Assembly (NCBI GenBank): GCA_019058245.1
Contig: JAHPZJ010000028.1
Coordinates: forward strand, 1-64,000
DNA length: 64,000 nucleotides
Direction: 5' to 3'
Source of the DNA: Promethearchaeota archaeon
Lineage (GTDB): Archaea; Asgardarchaeota; Lokiarchaeia; Sigyniarchaeales; SOKP01
Shown: positions 27,996 to 35,799 of the stretch, one piece after another
Layout of the letters: each line of letters opens with the position of its first letter
Numbering within the stretch: position 1 is the first letter of the stretch
Program-made: the position numbers and the translations under genes
The notes under the pieces: generated by a model
Told to the model about the DNA's origin: nothing
Database searches by the model: none
What the model saw: the letters and a program-made list of their open reading frames with translations, nothing else

Positions 27996-28439
27996 ATGAA
28001 AAAAATTGAATTTGAACCAATAGGTATTATTCATTCACCTCTTAAAAAGCTTGGAGGAAATCCTGTTCAACCTTCTTTTTCAAAAGTAGAAGAATCAATT
28101 GAAATATTTGAAGATTTTATTGAAGGATTAAAGGATCTAGAGGGTTTTAAATATATTATTTGTTTGGCTTATTTTCATTTAGTAAAGCCCCCTATAAAAT
28201 TGCAATCTACAACACATTGGGATAATATTGAGCATGGAATTTTTGCAATTAGTTCTCCTTGGAGACCAAATCCTATCAGTTTTTCTATTTTAAAGTTTTT
28301 AAGATTAGAAGAAAATATTTTATATATTAAGAATCTTGATTTAATTGATCAGACTCCCGTTTTAGATATAAAGCCTTTTATTCCGTCTATAGACAATCGA
28401 GAGACAGATAAGATAGGATGGATAAAAGGGAAATTTTAA
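27996..28439 (+). CDS. trmO: tRNA (adenine-N6)-methyltransferase, TrmO/TsaA family
   Basis: Protein of 147 residues of the TsaA/YaeB (TrmO) family, which N6-methylates the t6A at position 37 of certain tRNAs using SAM. Conserved stretches are FEPIGIIHSPLK, EGLKDLEGFKYIICLAYFH, GIFAISSPWRPNPISFSI and the final LDIKPFIPSID. It lacks the C-terminal extension of E. coli TrmO and is the short archaeal form. It stands alone, about 190 bases after the small charged ORF. Confidence 0.92.
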   Translation: MKKIEFEPIGIIHSPLKKLGGNPVQPSFSKVEESIEIFEDFIEGLKDLEGFKYIICLAYFHLVKPPIKLQSTTHWDNIEHGIFAISSPWRPNPISFSILKFLRLEENILYIKNLDLIDQTPVLDIKPFIPSIDNRETDKIGWIKGKF

Positions 28440-28499
28440 AAATAGAATTACTATTATCTTAAAGTGTATATTATTTTAAGAAAAGATTCAAAAAAGAGA

Positions 28500-29249
28500 T
28501 TATAATAAATCTAAGCTTAAAACCATTATTAGCATTCCAAGGATTATTCCTATAATTGAAATATGGTCAAATCCACTATCTCGAGAAGCAGGGAGTAATT
28601 CATCTAAAGATATGTAAACCATAAAGCCACCTACTATAGCGAGAGTTGCTCCGAGTACAAAATCATTGATAAATGGAAAAAGGATTAATCCTGCAATTAA
28701 AGCCCCTAACGGTTCACTTATCCCTGAAATAAAGGACCAATAAAAAGCTTTTTTCGGATTTTTAGTAGAAGTATAAATAGGAACTGCCACTGCAATTCCT
28801 TCTGGAATATTATGGAGAGTTATTGCAAAAGCTAATAAAATGCCAAGTTCAGCATTTTTTAAGGTTCCAACAAATGTAACCATTCCTTCTGGAAAATTAT
28901 GGATAAAAATTCCAAGCATTACTAGGAGGGATGTCTTATCTAAATTATGATTATCATTCTTGTCTTTATTTTCAAATTCATATTTATGTGAAATACCAAT
29001 ATCGATGAAAAACATTATAATCATTCCTAGAAAGAAAAATAAATTACCTATTAGAAAAGTGGAAGCTTTAATACCCTCATTTAATAATTCTACAAAGGAA
29101 ATAAGAATCATCACTCCCGCAGAGAATCCCATTATAAATGAAATGAATTTTTTGCTAGGTTCTTTCACAATAAAAGCAATAACACTTCCAATAGTAGTGG
29201 ATAAGCCAGCAAGTAACGTTAAAATAAGTGCAAATAAAAAAGCATCCAT
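28500..29249 (-). CDS. ZIP family metal transporter
   Basis: Divalent metal (zinc or iron) importer of 249 residues with eight predicted membrane helices. The ZIP signature is in helices IV and V: IFIHNFPEGMVTFVG and TLHNIPEGIAVAVP provide the metal-binding His and Glu residues. A short cytoplasmic His/Asp-containing loop (KDNDNHNLDK) lies between helices III and IV. No metal regulator gene is adjacent. It is related to the ZupT/GufA branch. Confidence 0.93.
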   Translation of the reverse strand: MDAFLFALILTLLAGLSTTIGSVIAFIVKEPSKKFISFIMGFSAGVMILISFVELLNEGIKASTFLIGNLFFFLGMIIMFFIDIGISHKYEFENKDKNDNHNLDKTSLLVMLGIFIHNFPEGMVTFVGTLKNAELGILLAFAITLHNIPEGIAVAVPIYTSTKNPKKAFYWSFISGISEPLGALIAGLILFPFINDFVLGATLAIVGGFMVYISLDELLPASRDSGFDHISIIGIILGMLIMVLSLDLL

Positions 29250-29367
29250 AATAGTCGCCCATTTAAATTTTCATATATTTTTTATTTCGTTAGGTGTTTT
29301 TTTTTCTATTTTTTTTAGATTTATTTAGTTTTATATTCCAATTTTTATCTAAATTTAATCAAGATTA

Positions 29368-29766
29368 TTAAGAATCGCTTTTTTTATCAAAAAAATATAA
29401 AATAGATAAAATTGTCCATACTAGGGAACTGACTGCCCATATTATTTCTGAAAAGACAAGTTCAAAATATCCAATAATGATGTAGATTATCTGCAGGATC
29501 ATAAAAATTAATCCTGCGGGAATAGACAAAATTAATATTATTTCATATTTTTCTGTATTCTTATAAAGAAGAATATATCCTATTCCATCATATATTAACA
29601 TCCATATCCAGAAAAAACTAATCATAGCTCTAGCACGATCTGAGAATGGTTTTGTACCTGTAATTGAGGCAAGTAGAGGTGCGAAAAATATCATAAAGAG
29701 TGAGATAAATATGAAAACAATACCAAAAAATAACCATATTTTTTTCCAAATTCGATTAGATATCAT
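29368..29766 (-). CDS. Four-TM membrane protein
   Basis: Integral membrane protein of 132 residues with four predicted helices (IWLFFGIVFIFISLFMIFF, SFFWIWMLIYDGIGYILLY, ILSIPAGLIFMILQIIYIII, IIWAVSSLVWTILSILYFF). A polar loop TGTKPFSDRARA joins helices 1 and 2. No family or function is recognised. It is a single gene about 120 bases from the ZIP transporter, on the same strand. Confidence 0.65.
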   Translation of the reverse strand: MISNRIWKKIWLFFGIVFIFISLFMIFFAPLLASITGTKPFSDRARAMISFFWIWMLIYDGIGYILLYKNTEKYEIILILSIPAGLIFMILQIIYIIIGYFELVFSEIIWAVSSLVWTILSILYFFDKKSDS

Positions 29767-30467
29767 GATAACGAATCATTTTATTTTATTTTTAAAGTGA
29801 ATTAGATATAAGATTCTAAGCTTTAAAATTCATTTCTCGTTTATTTTTTTTATAGTTTTTTTCCAATAATTAAAGCGATTGAATAATTCTCAAAATGAAT
29901 TTTTTCCCTAAAGCAAATGCTAGTTCATTTTTGGAATAACGTTTATTCTAATTCTTTTATTGTTTTTTAAATATTAATAAAAATTCTTCATATTTAAAAT
30001 TTAGGCTTAACTAATTAAATAAAATAAATATTATAAATAGAGTAATTATTTCATATTAAACGTCCTTTTAATTATCCTTATAAGAATATTTAGATATTAT
30101 TATTTATCTTTCAACTATATATCGATAATAAGAATGGATATTTATTAATTTAGACAATAATTATTTATTCAACATTTTTATCATAATTATTTATAAAAAT
30201 GATATCAATACCTAAATTTAGTTCCTGCTTTTTCAAATATTGCTAATTAATGATTCTAATTCAAAATCACAATAAGAAAATTAAAAAATCTAAACAATTA
30301 TTCTTTTTTTTTTTCTAACTTCTTGATAATTCATATTTTAAGAAAATATTATTTCTAGAGCAATTTCTTTGATTGCTCAATATTATTATGATAATCTTAT
30401 TAAATTCTATTTAATTCAGACTATTAATAAATTTAAATAAATTTAAATTTAATTTGAGGGTGATAGC
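29767..30467. other. Intergenic region, extremely AT-rich
   Basis: About 700 bases with no recognisable coding content on either strand. The final 60 bases (AAATTTAAATAAATTTAAAT, then GAGGGTGA) are the promoter and ribosome-binding region of the next gene and recur before its duplicate at 31740-31785. Confidence 0.6.
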
Positions 30468-30701
30468 ATGTCAGAATACATTAATATGTTGAAAAAACCA
30501 ATTGAAAATGTACTTGCATTTGTTGGAATAGTGTTTTCTATAGTAGGTTTGGTATCACTATTTTTATCAGCTCCATTTGTAATGTGGATTTCTCTTAATT
30601 ACTGGCCATTGTTTACAAGTGGAAGTATACTTTTATCAATTGGAATTAGTTTATTATATCTAAGGAATAAATTGATCCAATTAAAAATTGAAATTGACTG
30701 A
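30468..30701 (+). CDS. Two-TM miniprotein (copy 1)
   Basis: Membrane protein of 77 residues with two helices (IENVLAFVGIVFSIVGLVSLFL and LFTSGSILLSIGISLLYL). It is paralogous to the 74-residue protein at 31788-32012, sharing NPIENVL-like starts, the SGSIxLSIGxSLLYL helix and the QLK end. A GAGGGTGA ribosome-binding site precedes its ATG. It lies 96 bases before an alpha/beta hydrolase, an arrangement repeated downstream. It might anchor or modulate that hydrolase (inference); no family is recognised. Confidence 0.75.
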   Translation: MSEYINMLKKPIENVLAFVGIVFSIVGLVSLFLSAPFVMWISLNYWPLFTSGSILLSIGISLLYLRNKLIQLKIEID

Positions 30702-30797
30702 TAAAAATAGTATAACATTAAATATGACAAAAAATAAAACAAAAACAATAAAATAATATAAAAGTTTAATCTTAAAAATATATGAGGAACAATAATA

Positions 30798-31607
30798 ATG
30801 CCATTTTTAGATAATGAGGGTGTTAAAATTTATTATGAAGTTGAAGGAGAAGGTCCACCAGTGATCCTAATTCATGGGATTGCGACAAGCATTGATGGTA
30901 ATTGGAAAGATACTAATTGGGTAAATGTTCTAAAGGATGATTATAAATTAATACTTATGGATTGTCGTGGACATGGGAGAAGTGATAAACCTAAAGATCC
31001 TGCGCAATATGGAGACCATATGATTGATGATATCATTAAATTGCTTGATCATTTATCTATTAAGAAAGCTAATTTTTTCGGTTATTCTATGGGATCGATG
31101 CTAACTATGGAGCTTTTGCTTCGAAATCAAGAACTCTTTATAAGTGCTATTCTTGGAGGATTTGCACTTTCGTTTCCAGGAGAGAAAGAAAGAGCCGCTA
31201 CTAAACAACTGATCGATAATTGGATAGAGGGATTAAAAACAGAAAATATTGAGGATATAAAAAATCCCGCTATTTTGAGATTCCGACAAGTAATTGGGGC
31301 TTATAAAGATTCCCATTTACAAGATTTTGATGCTTTAATTGCCGCTTTAAAGGGTGGTAATCTAGGTCCAGGAGTTTCATCCCTACCAAATGATGAAAAG
31401 AGAGAGGCTGTTAAAAAAATCAAAGTACCAGTTATGGGAGTTTTAGGATCTGAAGACTTAATAATGGGGGATAGAACTTTAATAGCTCAATTAGTACCAG
31501 GTGCTTGTTATTTTCAAATTCAAGGAAAGGATCACATTACTGTAGTCTCTGATCCAAAATTTCACATGGTTGTAAAAGCTTTTCTGGACTATGTAAACAA
31601 AAACTAA
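30798..31607 (+). CDS. Alpha/beta hydrolase (tandem copy 1)
   Basis: Alpha/beta hydrolase of 269 residues. Motifs are LIHGIATS (oxyanion hole), MDCRGHGRSD, FGYSMGSM (nucleophile Ser 97), an acidic residue in LGSEDLIM and His in GKDHITVV. It is a close paralogue of the gene at 32114 and a more distant one of 15447. It is soluble, without a signal peptide, and cotranscribed with the two-TM miniprotein upstream. Its esterase or peptidase substrate is unknown. Confidence 0.93.
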   Translation: MPFLDNEGVKIYYEVEGEGPPVILIHGIATSIDGNWKDTNWVNVLKDDYKLILMDCRGHGRSDKPKDPAQYGDHMIDDIIKLLDHLSIKKANFFGYSMGSMLTMELLLRNQELFISAILGGFALSFPGEKERAATKQLIDNWIEGLKTENIEDIKNPAILRFRQVIGAYKDSHLQDFDALIAALKGGNLGPGVSSLPNDEKREAVKKIKVPVMGVLGSEDLIMGDRTLIAQLVPGACYFQIQGKDHITVVSDPKFHMVVKAFLDYVNKN

Positions 31608-31787
31608 ATGGAGATAAGCCTATATTCCTTACTATTTTTTATTTCTTAATGAGATATTCCTTCTAAAGTATCATTTCCTGCAATTTTTTCTATGTGTACA
31701 TCAATTTTCATAAAACTTTTTAAATTCTCTTTAATTAAATCTTTCCGTAAATTCAAATAAATTTAAATATAATTTAAAGGTGAAATT

Positions 31788-32012
31788 ATGTCAGAAAACG
31801 GTCAAAAAGTGAGAAATCCAATTGAAAATGTCCTTCTATTCTTGGGAGTAGTGTTTTCGGGATTAGGTATTTATACATTGATTATTGGTGTTCTAATGTT
31901 AGGATGGATTCTTGATAGCTGGTTATTTGTGACAAGTGGAAGTATATTTTTATCAATTGGAATGAGTTTATTATATCTAAGTAATAATTTGACCCAATTA
32001 AAGCTTGAATAA
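31788..32012 (+). CDS. Two-TM miniprotein (copy 2)
   Basis: 74-residue membrane protein with two helices (VLLFLGVVFSGLGIYTLIIGVLM region and FVTSGSIFLSIGMSLLYLS), duplicate of the gene at 30468. AAAGGTGA lies 4 bases before ATG 31788. The upstream promoter region and the downstream spacer (AATAGTATAACATTAAATATGA) are conserved with copy 1, showing that DNA around the genes was duplicated with them. Confidence 0.75.
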   Translation: MSENGQKVRNPIENVLLFLGVVFSGLGIYTLIIGVLMLGWILDSWLFVTSGSIFLSIGMSLLYLSNNLTQLKLE

Positions 32013-32113
32013 GAAATTGACGGATGTAAATAGTATAACATTAAATATGAATAAGAATAAAAATAAAAATAACATAAATAATTAATCTCAAAAATCTATG
32101 AGGAACTATAATA

Positions 32114-32923
32114 ATGCCATTTTTTGATAATGAGGGTGTTAAAATTTATTATGAAGTTGAAGGAGAAGGCCCACCAGTGGTCCTGATTCATGGGTTTGCT
32201 GCAAGTTTAGAAGGTAATTGGAAAGGAACAAATTGGGTGAAGGTTCTAAAGGATAAATATAAAGTAATACTTTTGGACTGCCGTGGACATGGCAAAAGTG
32301 ATAAACCCGTGGATCCAAAGCAATATGGCGCACATATGACTGATGATATAATAAAGCTGCTTGATCATTTATCTATCAAGAAAGCTAACTTCTTTGGGTA
32401 TTCTATGGGCTCAAGATTAACCATGGAACTTTTATTAAGCAATCAAGAACTCTTTATAAGTGCTATTCTTGGGGGATATGCACTTCAGTTTCCTGGAGAG
32501 AAAGAAATAGCTGCTGCTGAAAAGAGAAGACGTGATTGGATTGAGGCTTTAACAGCAAAAGATGTGGATAGCCTAAAAAATCCAGAGGCTTTAAGATTTA
32601 TACGTACAATTTCGTTTTATAAAGATTTCAATTTACAAAATTTAGAGGCTTTAGCTGCCGTTTTGAAGACAAGTTTTCAAATTGAGGGAGATTTAGCCAA
32701 AATTAATGCTGAAAGAAAAGAAACTCTTAAAAAAGTCAATGTACCAGTTATGACTGTTGTAGGATCTGATGATTTCATTCCTGGGGATAAAACTTTAGTA
32801 GCTCAAATAGTTCCAGATGCTTGTCACTTTCAAATTCAAGGAAAAGACCATATAAATGTTGTCCCTGATCCCAAATTTCATATGGTAGTAAAAGCCTTTC
32901 TGGATTATGTAAACAAGAATTAG
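32114..32923 (+). CDS. Alpha/beta hydrolase (tandem copy 2)
   Basis: Alpha/beta hydrolase of 269 residues with LIHGFAAS, LDCRGHGKSD, FGYSMGSR (Ser 97), the acid in VGSDDFIP and the His in GKDHINVV. It shares the complete frame with copy 1; the middle cap region (residues about 125-200) has diverged most, as expected if substrate choice changed. Copies 1 and 2 are both intact. Confidence 0.93.
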   Translation: MPFFDNEGVKIYYEVEGEGPPVVLIHGFAASLEGNWKGTNWVKVLKDKYKVILLDCRGHGKSDKPVDPKQYGAHMTDDIIKLLDHLSIKKANFFGYSMGSRLTMELLLSNQELFISAILGGYALQFPGEKEIAAAEKRRRDWIEALTAKDVDSLKNPEALRFIRTISFYKDFNLQNLEALAAVLKTSFQIEGDLAKINAERKETLKKVNVPVMTVVGSDDFIPGDKTLVAQIVPDACHFQIQGKDHINVVPDPKFHMVVKAFLDYVNKN

Positions 32924-32973
32924 ATGGATAGATACCTAAATTACTAACTTTATTTTTTCTATTTTTAATTATT

Positions 32974-33291
32974 ATGGCAAGTTCCGAAAAATTAGAGCAT
33001 ATTATAAAAAAAGAGATTTATAAGTTACGTAATTTAGGAGAGTATAGCCGAAAAGGAAGTGATCATCTTTCTTATAGATCAATAATCAAGTTTGAATTAG
33101 GTGAGCCAAAAGAATTAATCTTCCAAGACCAAATTGTTTTTGAAGTAATTTGTAAATATAATATTTATACTGAAACGGAATTCTTGCATCCTCCAGAAAT
33201 GGACGAGTTTTATACTGAGCATTATCATGATAAATTTATTTTTGATAAGGATTTTAAAGTTATAAAAATTGAAGATATGCGTAGTGGGTAA
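32974..33291 (+). CDS. Unrecognised protein of 105 residues
   Basis: Cytosolic protein starting at ATG 32974. An N-terminal helix (EKLEHIIKKEIYKLRNL) precedes a beta-rich part (SYRSIIKFELGEPKELIF, IVFEVICKYNIYTETEFLHPP) and a His-containing MDEFYTEHYHDKFIFDKDFKVI end. It has no known motif. It follows the second hydrolase by 50 bases and may belong to its transcript. Confidence 0.6.
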   Translation: MASSEKLEHIIKKEIYKLRNLGEYSRKGSDHLSYRSIIKFELGEPKELIFQDQIVFEVICKYNIYTETEFLHPPEMDEFYTEHYHDKFIFDKDFKVIKIEDMRSG

Positions 33292-33507
33292 TAATCTAAG
33301 TTCTTTAATCCATATCTGTTTATACTAAGTATTTTCTTAAATTAAATTATAGAATGTATATGATAAATCAATTTCAGTTTATTTTATTTTTCCTAAATTA
33401 ATTCATTGCCTATATACATAAGAAAGTTATAACATAATCAATATGAGAATGTGATTTAATATAGAATATAATTAAGTTAATAAGCTCGGAATAAAACAAA
33501 TTAGAAA

Positions 33508-33521
33508 TATTTATATATAAA
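33508..33521 (+). promoter_or_regulatory. TATA box of the KKKAPA miniprotein gene
   Basis: TATTTATATATAAA about 70 bases before ATG 33591 is a strong archaeal TATA element. A transcript starting about 25 bases downstream would carry a leader of about 45 bases, ending in the GAGGAG ribosome-binding site at 33573-33578. Confidence 0.5.
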
Positions 33522-33590
33522 TCAATCAATAGTTAACAAAAATTATTTAATTCAATAAATTTACTAAACATTGAGGAGACGAATTAAAAA

Positions 33591-33677
33591 ATGGCAAAGA
33601 AGAAAGCTCCTGCTAAAAAAAAAGCTCCAGCTAAAAAGAAAGCCCCTGCTAAAAAGAAGGCACCTGCTAAAAAATAA
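33591..33677 (+). CDS. Lys/Ala/Pro-repeat miniprotein (KKKAPA repeats)
   Basis: A 28-residue ORF composed almost entirely of the repeat KKKAPA (MA, then four KKKAPA units, ending in KK). It has an ATG start, a strong GAGGAG ribosome-binding site 12 bases upstream, a TATA box and a clean TAA stop. The composition is like histone H1 tails and the bacterial Hc1/HctB-like proteins, so binding to DNA or RNA is plausible (inference). There is no globular part. The repeat codons differ between units (AAAAAA, AAGAAA, AAGAAG), which points to selection on protein rather than simple DNA slippage. Confidence 0.65.
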   Translation: MAKKKAPAKKKAPAKKKAPAKKKAPAKK

Positions 33678-33769
33678 AGTTAAAAAGCTATATTTCAATT
33701 TTTTTCTAATTTTTGTTTTTTTTAATTTGATAAAACAGTTATAATAATTCAATTTTTTAATTATTTTTA

Positions 33770-34294
33770 TTATAGTAAAAATCTCTTGTCTAATTCAGTT
33801 CCACAATTTGGGCAATATTTTTTGTTCTGATTTAATTTATCGATTTTTATATTTTTAGTCAACTCTTTTTCTAGTTTTGAATATATATCTTTTAGCATAA
33901 TATCTTCGATTGAAATTAGATTGAGTTTCCCTTTTTTATATAATTTAAGTTTTTCTTCTTTTCTATTCATATAATCTTTTCCAAAATATCCCCAATATTC
34001 TATATAAATCTCATGTTCTGGTAAATACCAATCATACTTGAGAAAATTACCATTTATTTTGATTGTTTTCTCATATTCATGTTCAAGACCAAGACGATAA
34101 AGGTGATTATCTATAATTAATTCCCCTCTTGATTTTACAATATGACCATCAAGACATTTAAAACTAGTTGCTACTTGTGGAAGATATTTCTCTCTAAATA
34201 TTTTTTTTATTTTTAAAATAAACCAAGCGATTATTATAAAACATACAAGAAAAATTACACCACCTAAAATAAAATAGGTTAAAATTAGACTCAA
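33770..34294 (-). CDS. Membrane-anchored PD-(D/E)XK-like protein with zinc ribbon
   Basis: Protein of 174 residues. A single membrane helix lies at residues 6-30. The soluble part reads as a restriction-endonuclease-like core: Glu in KSRGELIIDNHL, Asp in KYDWYLPEHEIYIEYWG (Asp, then Glu-X-Trp) and Lys in NRKEEKLKLYKKGKLNLISI. A C-terminal zinc half (YCPNCGTEL) ends the protein. Nuclease folds of this sort usually occur in soluble proteins, so the N-terminal anchor is unusual. Whether it cleaves DNA is not shown by sequence alone. Confidence 0.65.
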   Translation of the reverse strand: MSLILTYFILGGVIFLVCFIIIAWFILKIKKIFREKYLPQVATSFKCLDGHIVKSRGELIIDNHLYRLGLEHEYEKTIKINGNFLKYDWYLPEHEIYIEYWGYFGKDYMNRKEEKLKLYKKGKLNLISIEDIMLKDIYSKLEKELTKNIKIDKLNQNKKYCPNCGTELDKRFLL

Positions 34295-34544
34295 ATTTTA
34301 TCACCCAAATATGAACTCAGACTTTTTTGATTTTAATTTAATTGAATTTAATATATTTGATCATCTATTCATTTAATGAACTTATGACCTTTTTATAATT
34401 TCTCACTGAGGTGTTATAAGTAATTTCTTTTCTAATCCAAAATAAGTAACAATTATCTATTAATATTTTAAAGTATATAAACAGAATTTTGGATTTTTTT
34501 ATAATGTACTAATTAATATGATTTAATTAAGGACATATGGATTC

Positions 34545-34973
34545 TTAATGCACATATCTTTTTGAATAATCAATCACTTGACGTTTATAATCTTCATCTA
34601 TTAGGGGGGAAGAGACTAAAAAATCTGCTGTTGCTCTATTACAAGCAATGGGAATATTCCAAACAACTGCTATTCTAAGTAGTGCTTTCACATCGGGATC
34701 ATGAGGATGAGATTCTAATGGATCCCAAAAAAAGATAAGAAAATCTATTTCTCCCTCTGTAATTTTTGCTCCAATTTGTTGGTCACCGCCAAGTGGACCA
34801 CTCAGAAAAGTAGTAACCTTCAACCCAGTTTCCTTTTTGATTAACGATCCTGTATTTCCTGTTCCAAATAGATTATGTTTGCTTAAAGTTCCCCTGTTAA
34901 ATTTTACCCATTCTAATAGATCTTGTTTTCTTTCGTCATGGGCAATTAGAGCAATATTTTTTTTCTTAATCAT
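34545..34973 (-). CDS. mgsA: Methylglyoxal synthase
   Basis: Methylglyoxal synthase of 142 residues, which converts dihydroxyacetone phosphate to methylglyoxal and phosphate. Family motifs are [39 protein letters not shown] (phosphate binding) and [22 protein letters not shown], followed by [14 protein letters not shown] 34973 is chosen over TTG 34994, because the family starts at the [12 protein letters not shown] strand. The gene stands alone. In archaea this enzyme is uncommon, so transfer from bacteria is possible (inference). Confidence 0.95.
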   Translation of the reverse strand: MIKKKNIALIAHDERKQDLLEWVKFNRGTLSKHNLFGTGNTGSLIKKETGLKVTTFLSGPLGGDQQIGAKITEGEIDFLIFFWDPLESHPHDPDVKALLRIAVVWNIPIACNRATADFLVSSPLIDEDYKRQVIDYSKRYVH

Positions 34974-35219
34974 TAAAATTTGATTGTTTAACAATTTACA
35001 TCTACTTTTTAATTATGGTAAATTATAAAACAATCATTCTATTTTATTTTTAACTAAATTAGGTTGTGATTATCTAATTAATTCTCAAATCTAACATAAT
35101 TTAGTTGTATTACTAATATACTACAACAATTATCTAAAAGTTGAAAGTTAAAAATATAAAGTCTATAATAGATCTAAAAATAAAAGCTTGTCAATAAAAA
35201 TCGGGGTATTTAATAAATA

Positions 35220-35609
35220 ATGATAAAATCGATATTAATTTGTGATTCTGTTGGGTATCCATTCTATTCTCGAAATTTAAATTCAAAATTTGGTCAAATT
35301 GATCCCACTATTTTTAGTGGTTTGATTTCAGCGATTGGTGCGATAGGTAAGGAATTATTCAGAGAAGATATAGCTACAATTGAATATGGCGACAATTATG
35401 AAATAACTATAATTACAAAAGAGTTGTTCGGAAATCATAATAAAGTAATTTATTTTGTCTATATATTTGAAGGGAATAAAGATCTTAAATTAATGAAGAA
35501 TTTAAGTACAAATATTTTTATTGAAACAAAACAAGTTTTAAAGGATAATAGCATTACCAAGTTGAATATTAAAGAAAAAGTAGATAGAATAATAGACAAT
35601 TTATTATAA
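35220..35609 (+). CDS. Longin/roadblock-like domain protein
   Basis: Single-domain protein of 129 residues. The order of elements is strand ILICDSVGYPFYSRNL, helix PTIFSGLISAIGAIGKELF, strands DIATIEYGDNYEITIITKEL and KVIYFVYIFEG, then a C-terminal helix. This matches the longin/roadblock fold that is greatly expanded in Asgard archaea and often acts with small GTPases. The same GFIxAI pattern occurs in the proteins at 49420 and 53511. The partner is unknown. Confidence 0.65.
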   Translation: MIKSILICDSVGYPFYSRNLNSKFGQIDPTIFSGLISAIGAIGKELFREDIATIEYGDNYEITIITKELFGNHNKVIYFVYIFEGNKDLKLMKNLSTNIFIETKQVLKDNSITKLNIKEKVDRIIDNLL

Positions 35610-35799
35610 TCTATTTTAAAATTCCAATTTCTAATTTCTCATAAATATCAAGAAAATCATTTTCAATGAATCTAGGTTTTAGTATTGATTTCTGATTTCT
35701 ATTAGGGGTATAGTAATAGTATGAAAATTTGAATCTCCTCGAATTAAAAAATTCATAAGAATGCTTAGAGATTATTGAGAATATTTATAAATTCTAAAA

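Larger units (their letters stand above)
30405..32923 (+). repeat. Tandem duplication of a two-gene module
   Basis: Two consecutive units, each with an AT-rich promoter, a two-TM miniprotein, a conserved spacer with AATAGTATAACATTAAATATGA and an alpha/beta hydrolase: unit 1 at about 30405-31607, unit 2 at about 31740-32923. The order and spacing are kept, with about 96-102 bases between the paired genes. Confidence 0.75.

Noticed and set aside
29767..30467. Possible replication origin because of extreme AT content
   Set aside because: No origin-recognition-box repeats or Orc1/Cdc6 gene were seen nearby.
30468..32923. Toxin-antitoxin reading of the two-TM miniprotein/hydrolase pairs
   Set aside because: The hydrolase has a normal catalytic triad and the pairing lacks typical toxin-antitoxin features such as overlap or a DNA-binding antitoxin.
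33591..33677. KKKAPA repeat as a mere DNA microsatellite
   Set aside because: The 18-base units differ at synonymous positions, and start, stop and translation signals are in place, so a gene is more likely.
33564..33752. Minus-strand 62-residue ORF, rich in Phe/Ser/Leu, over the KKKAPA gene
   Set aside because: It is the antisense shadow of the repeat gene; it has no ribosome-binding site and its repeats simply mirror the other strand.
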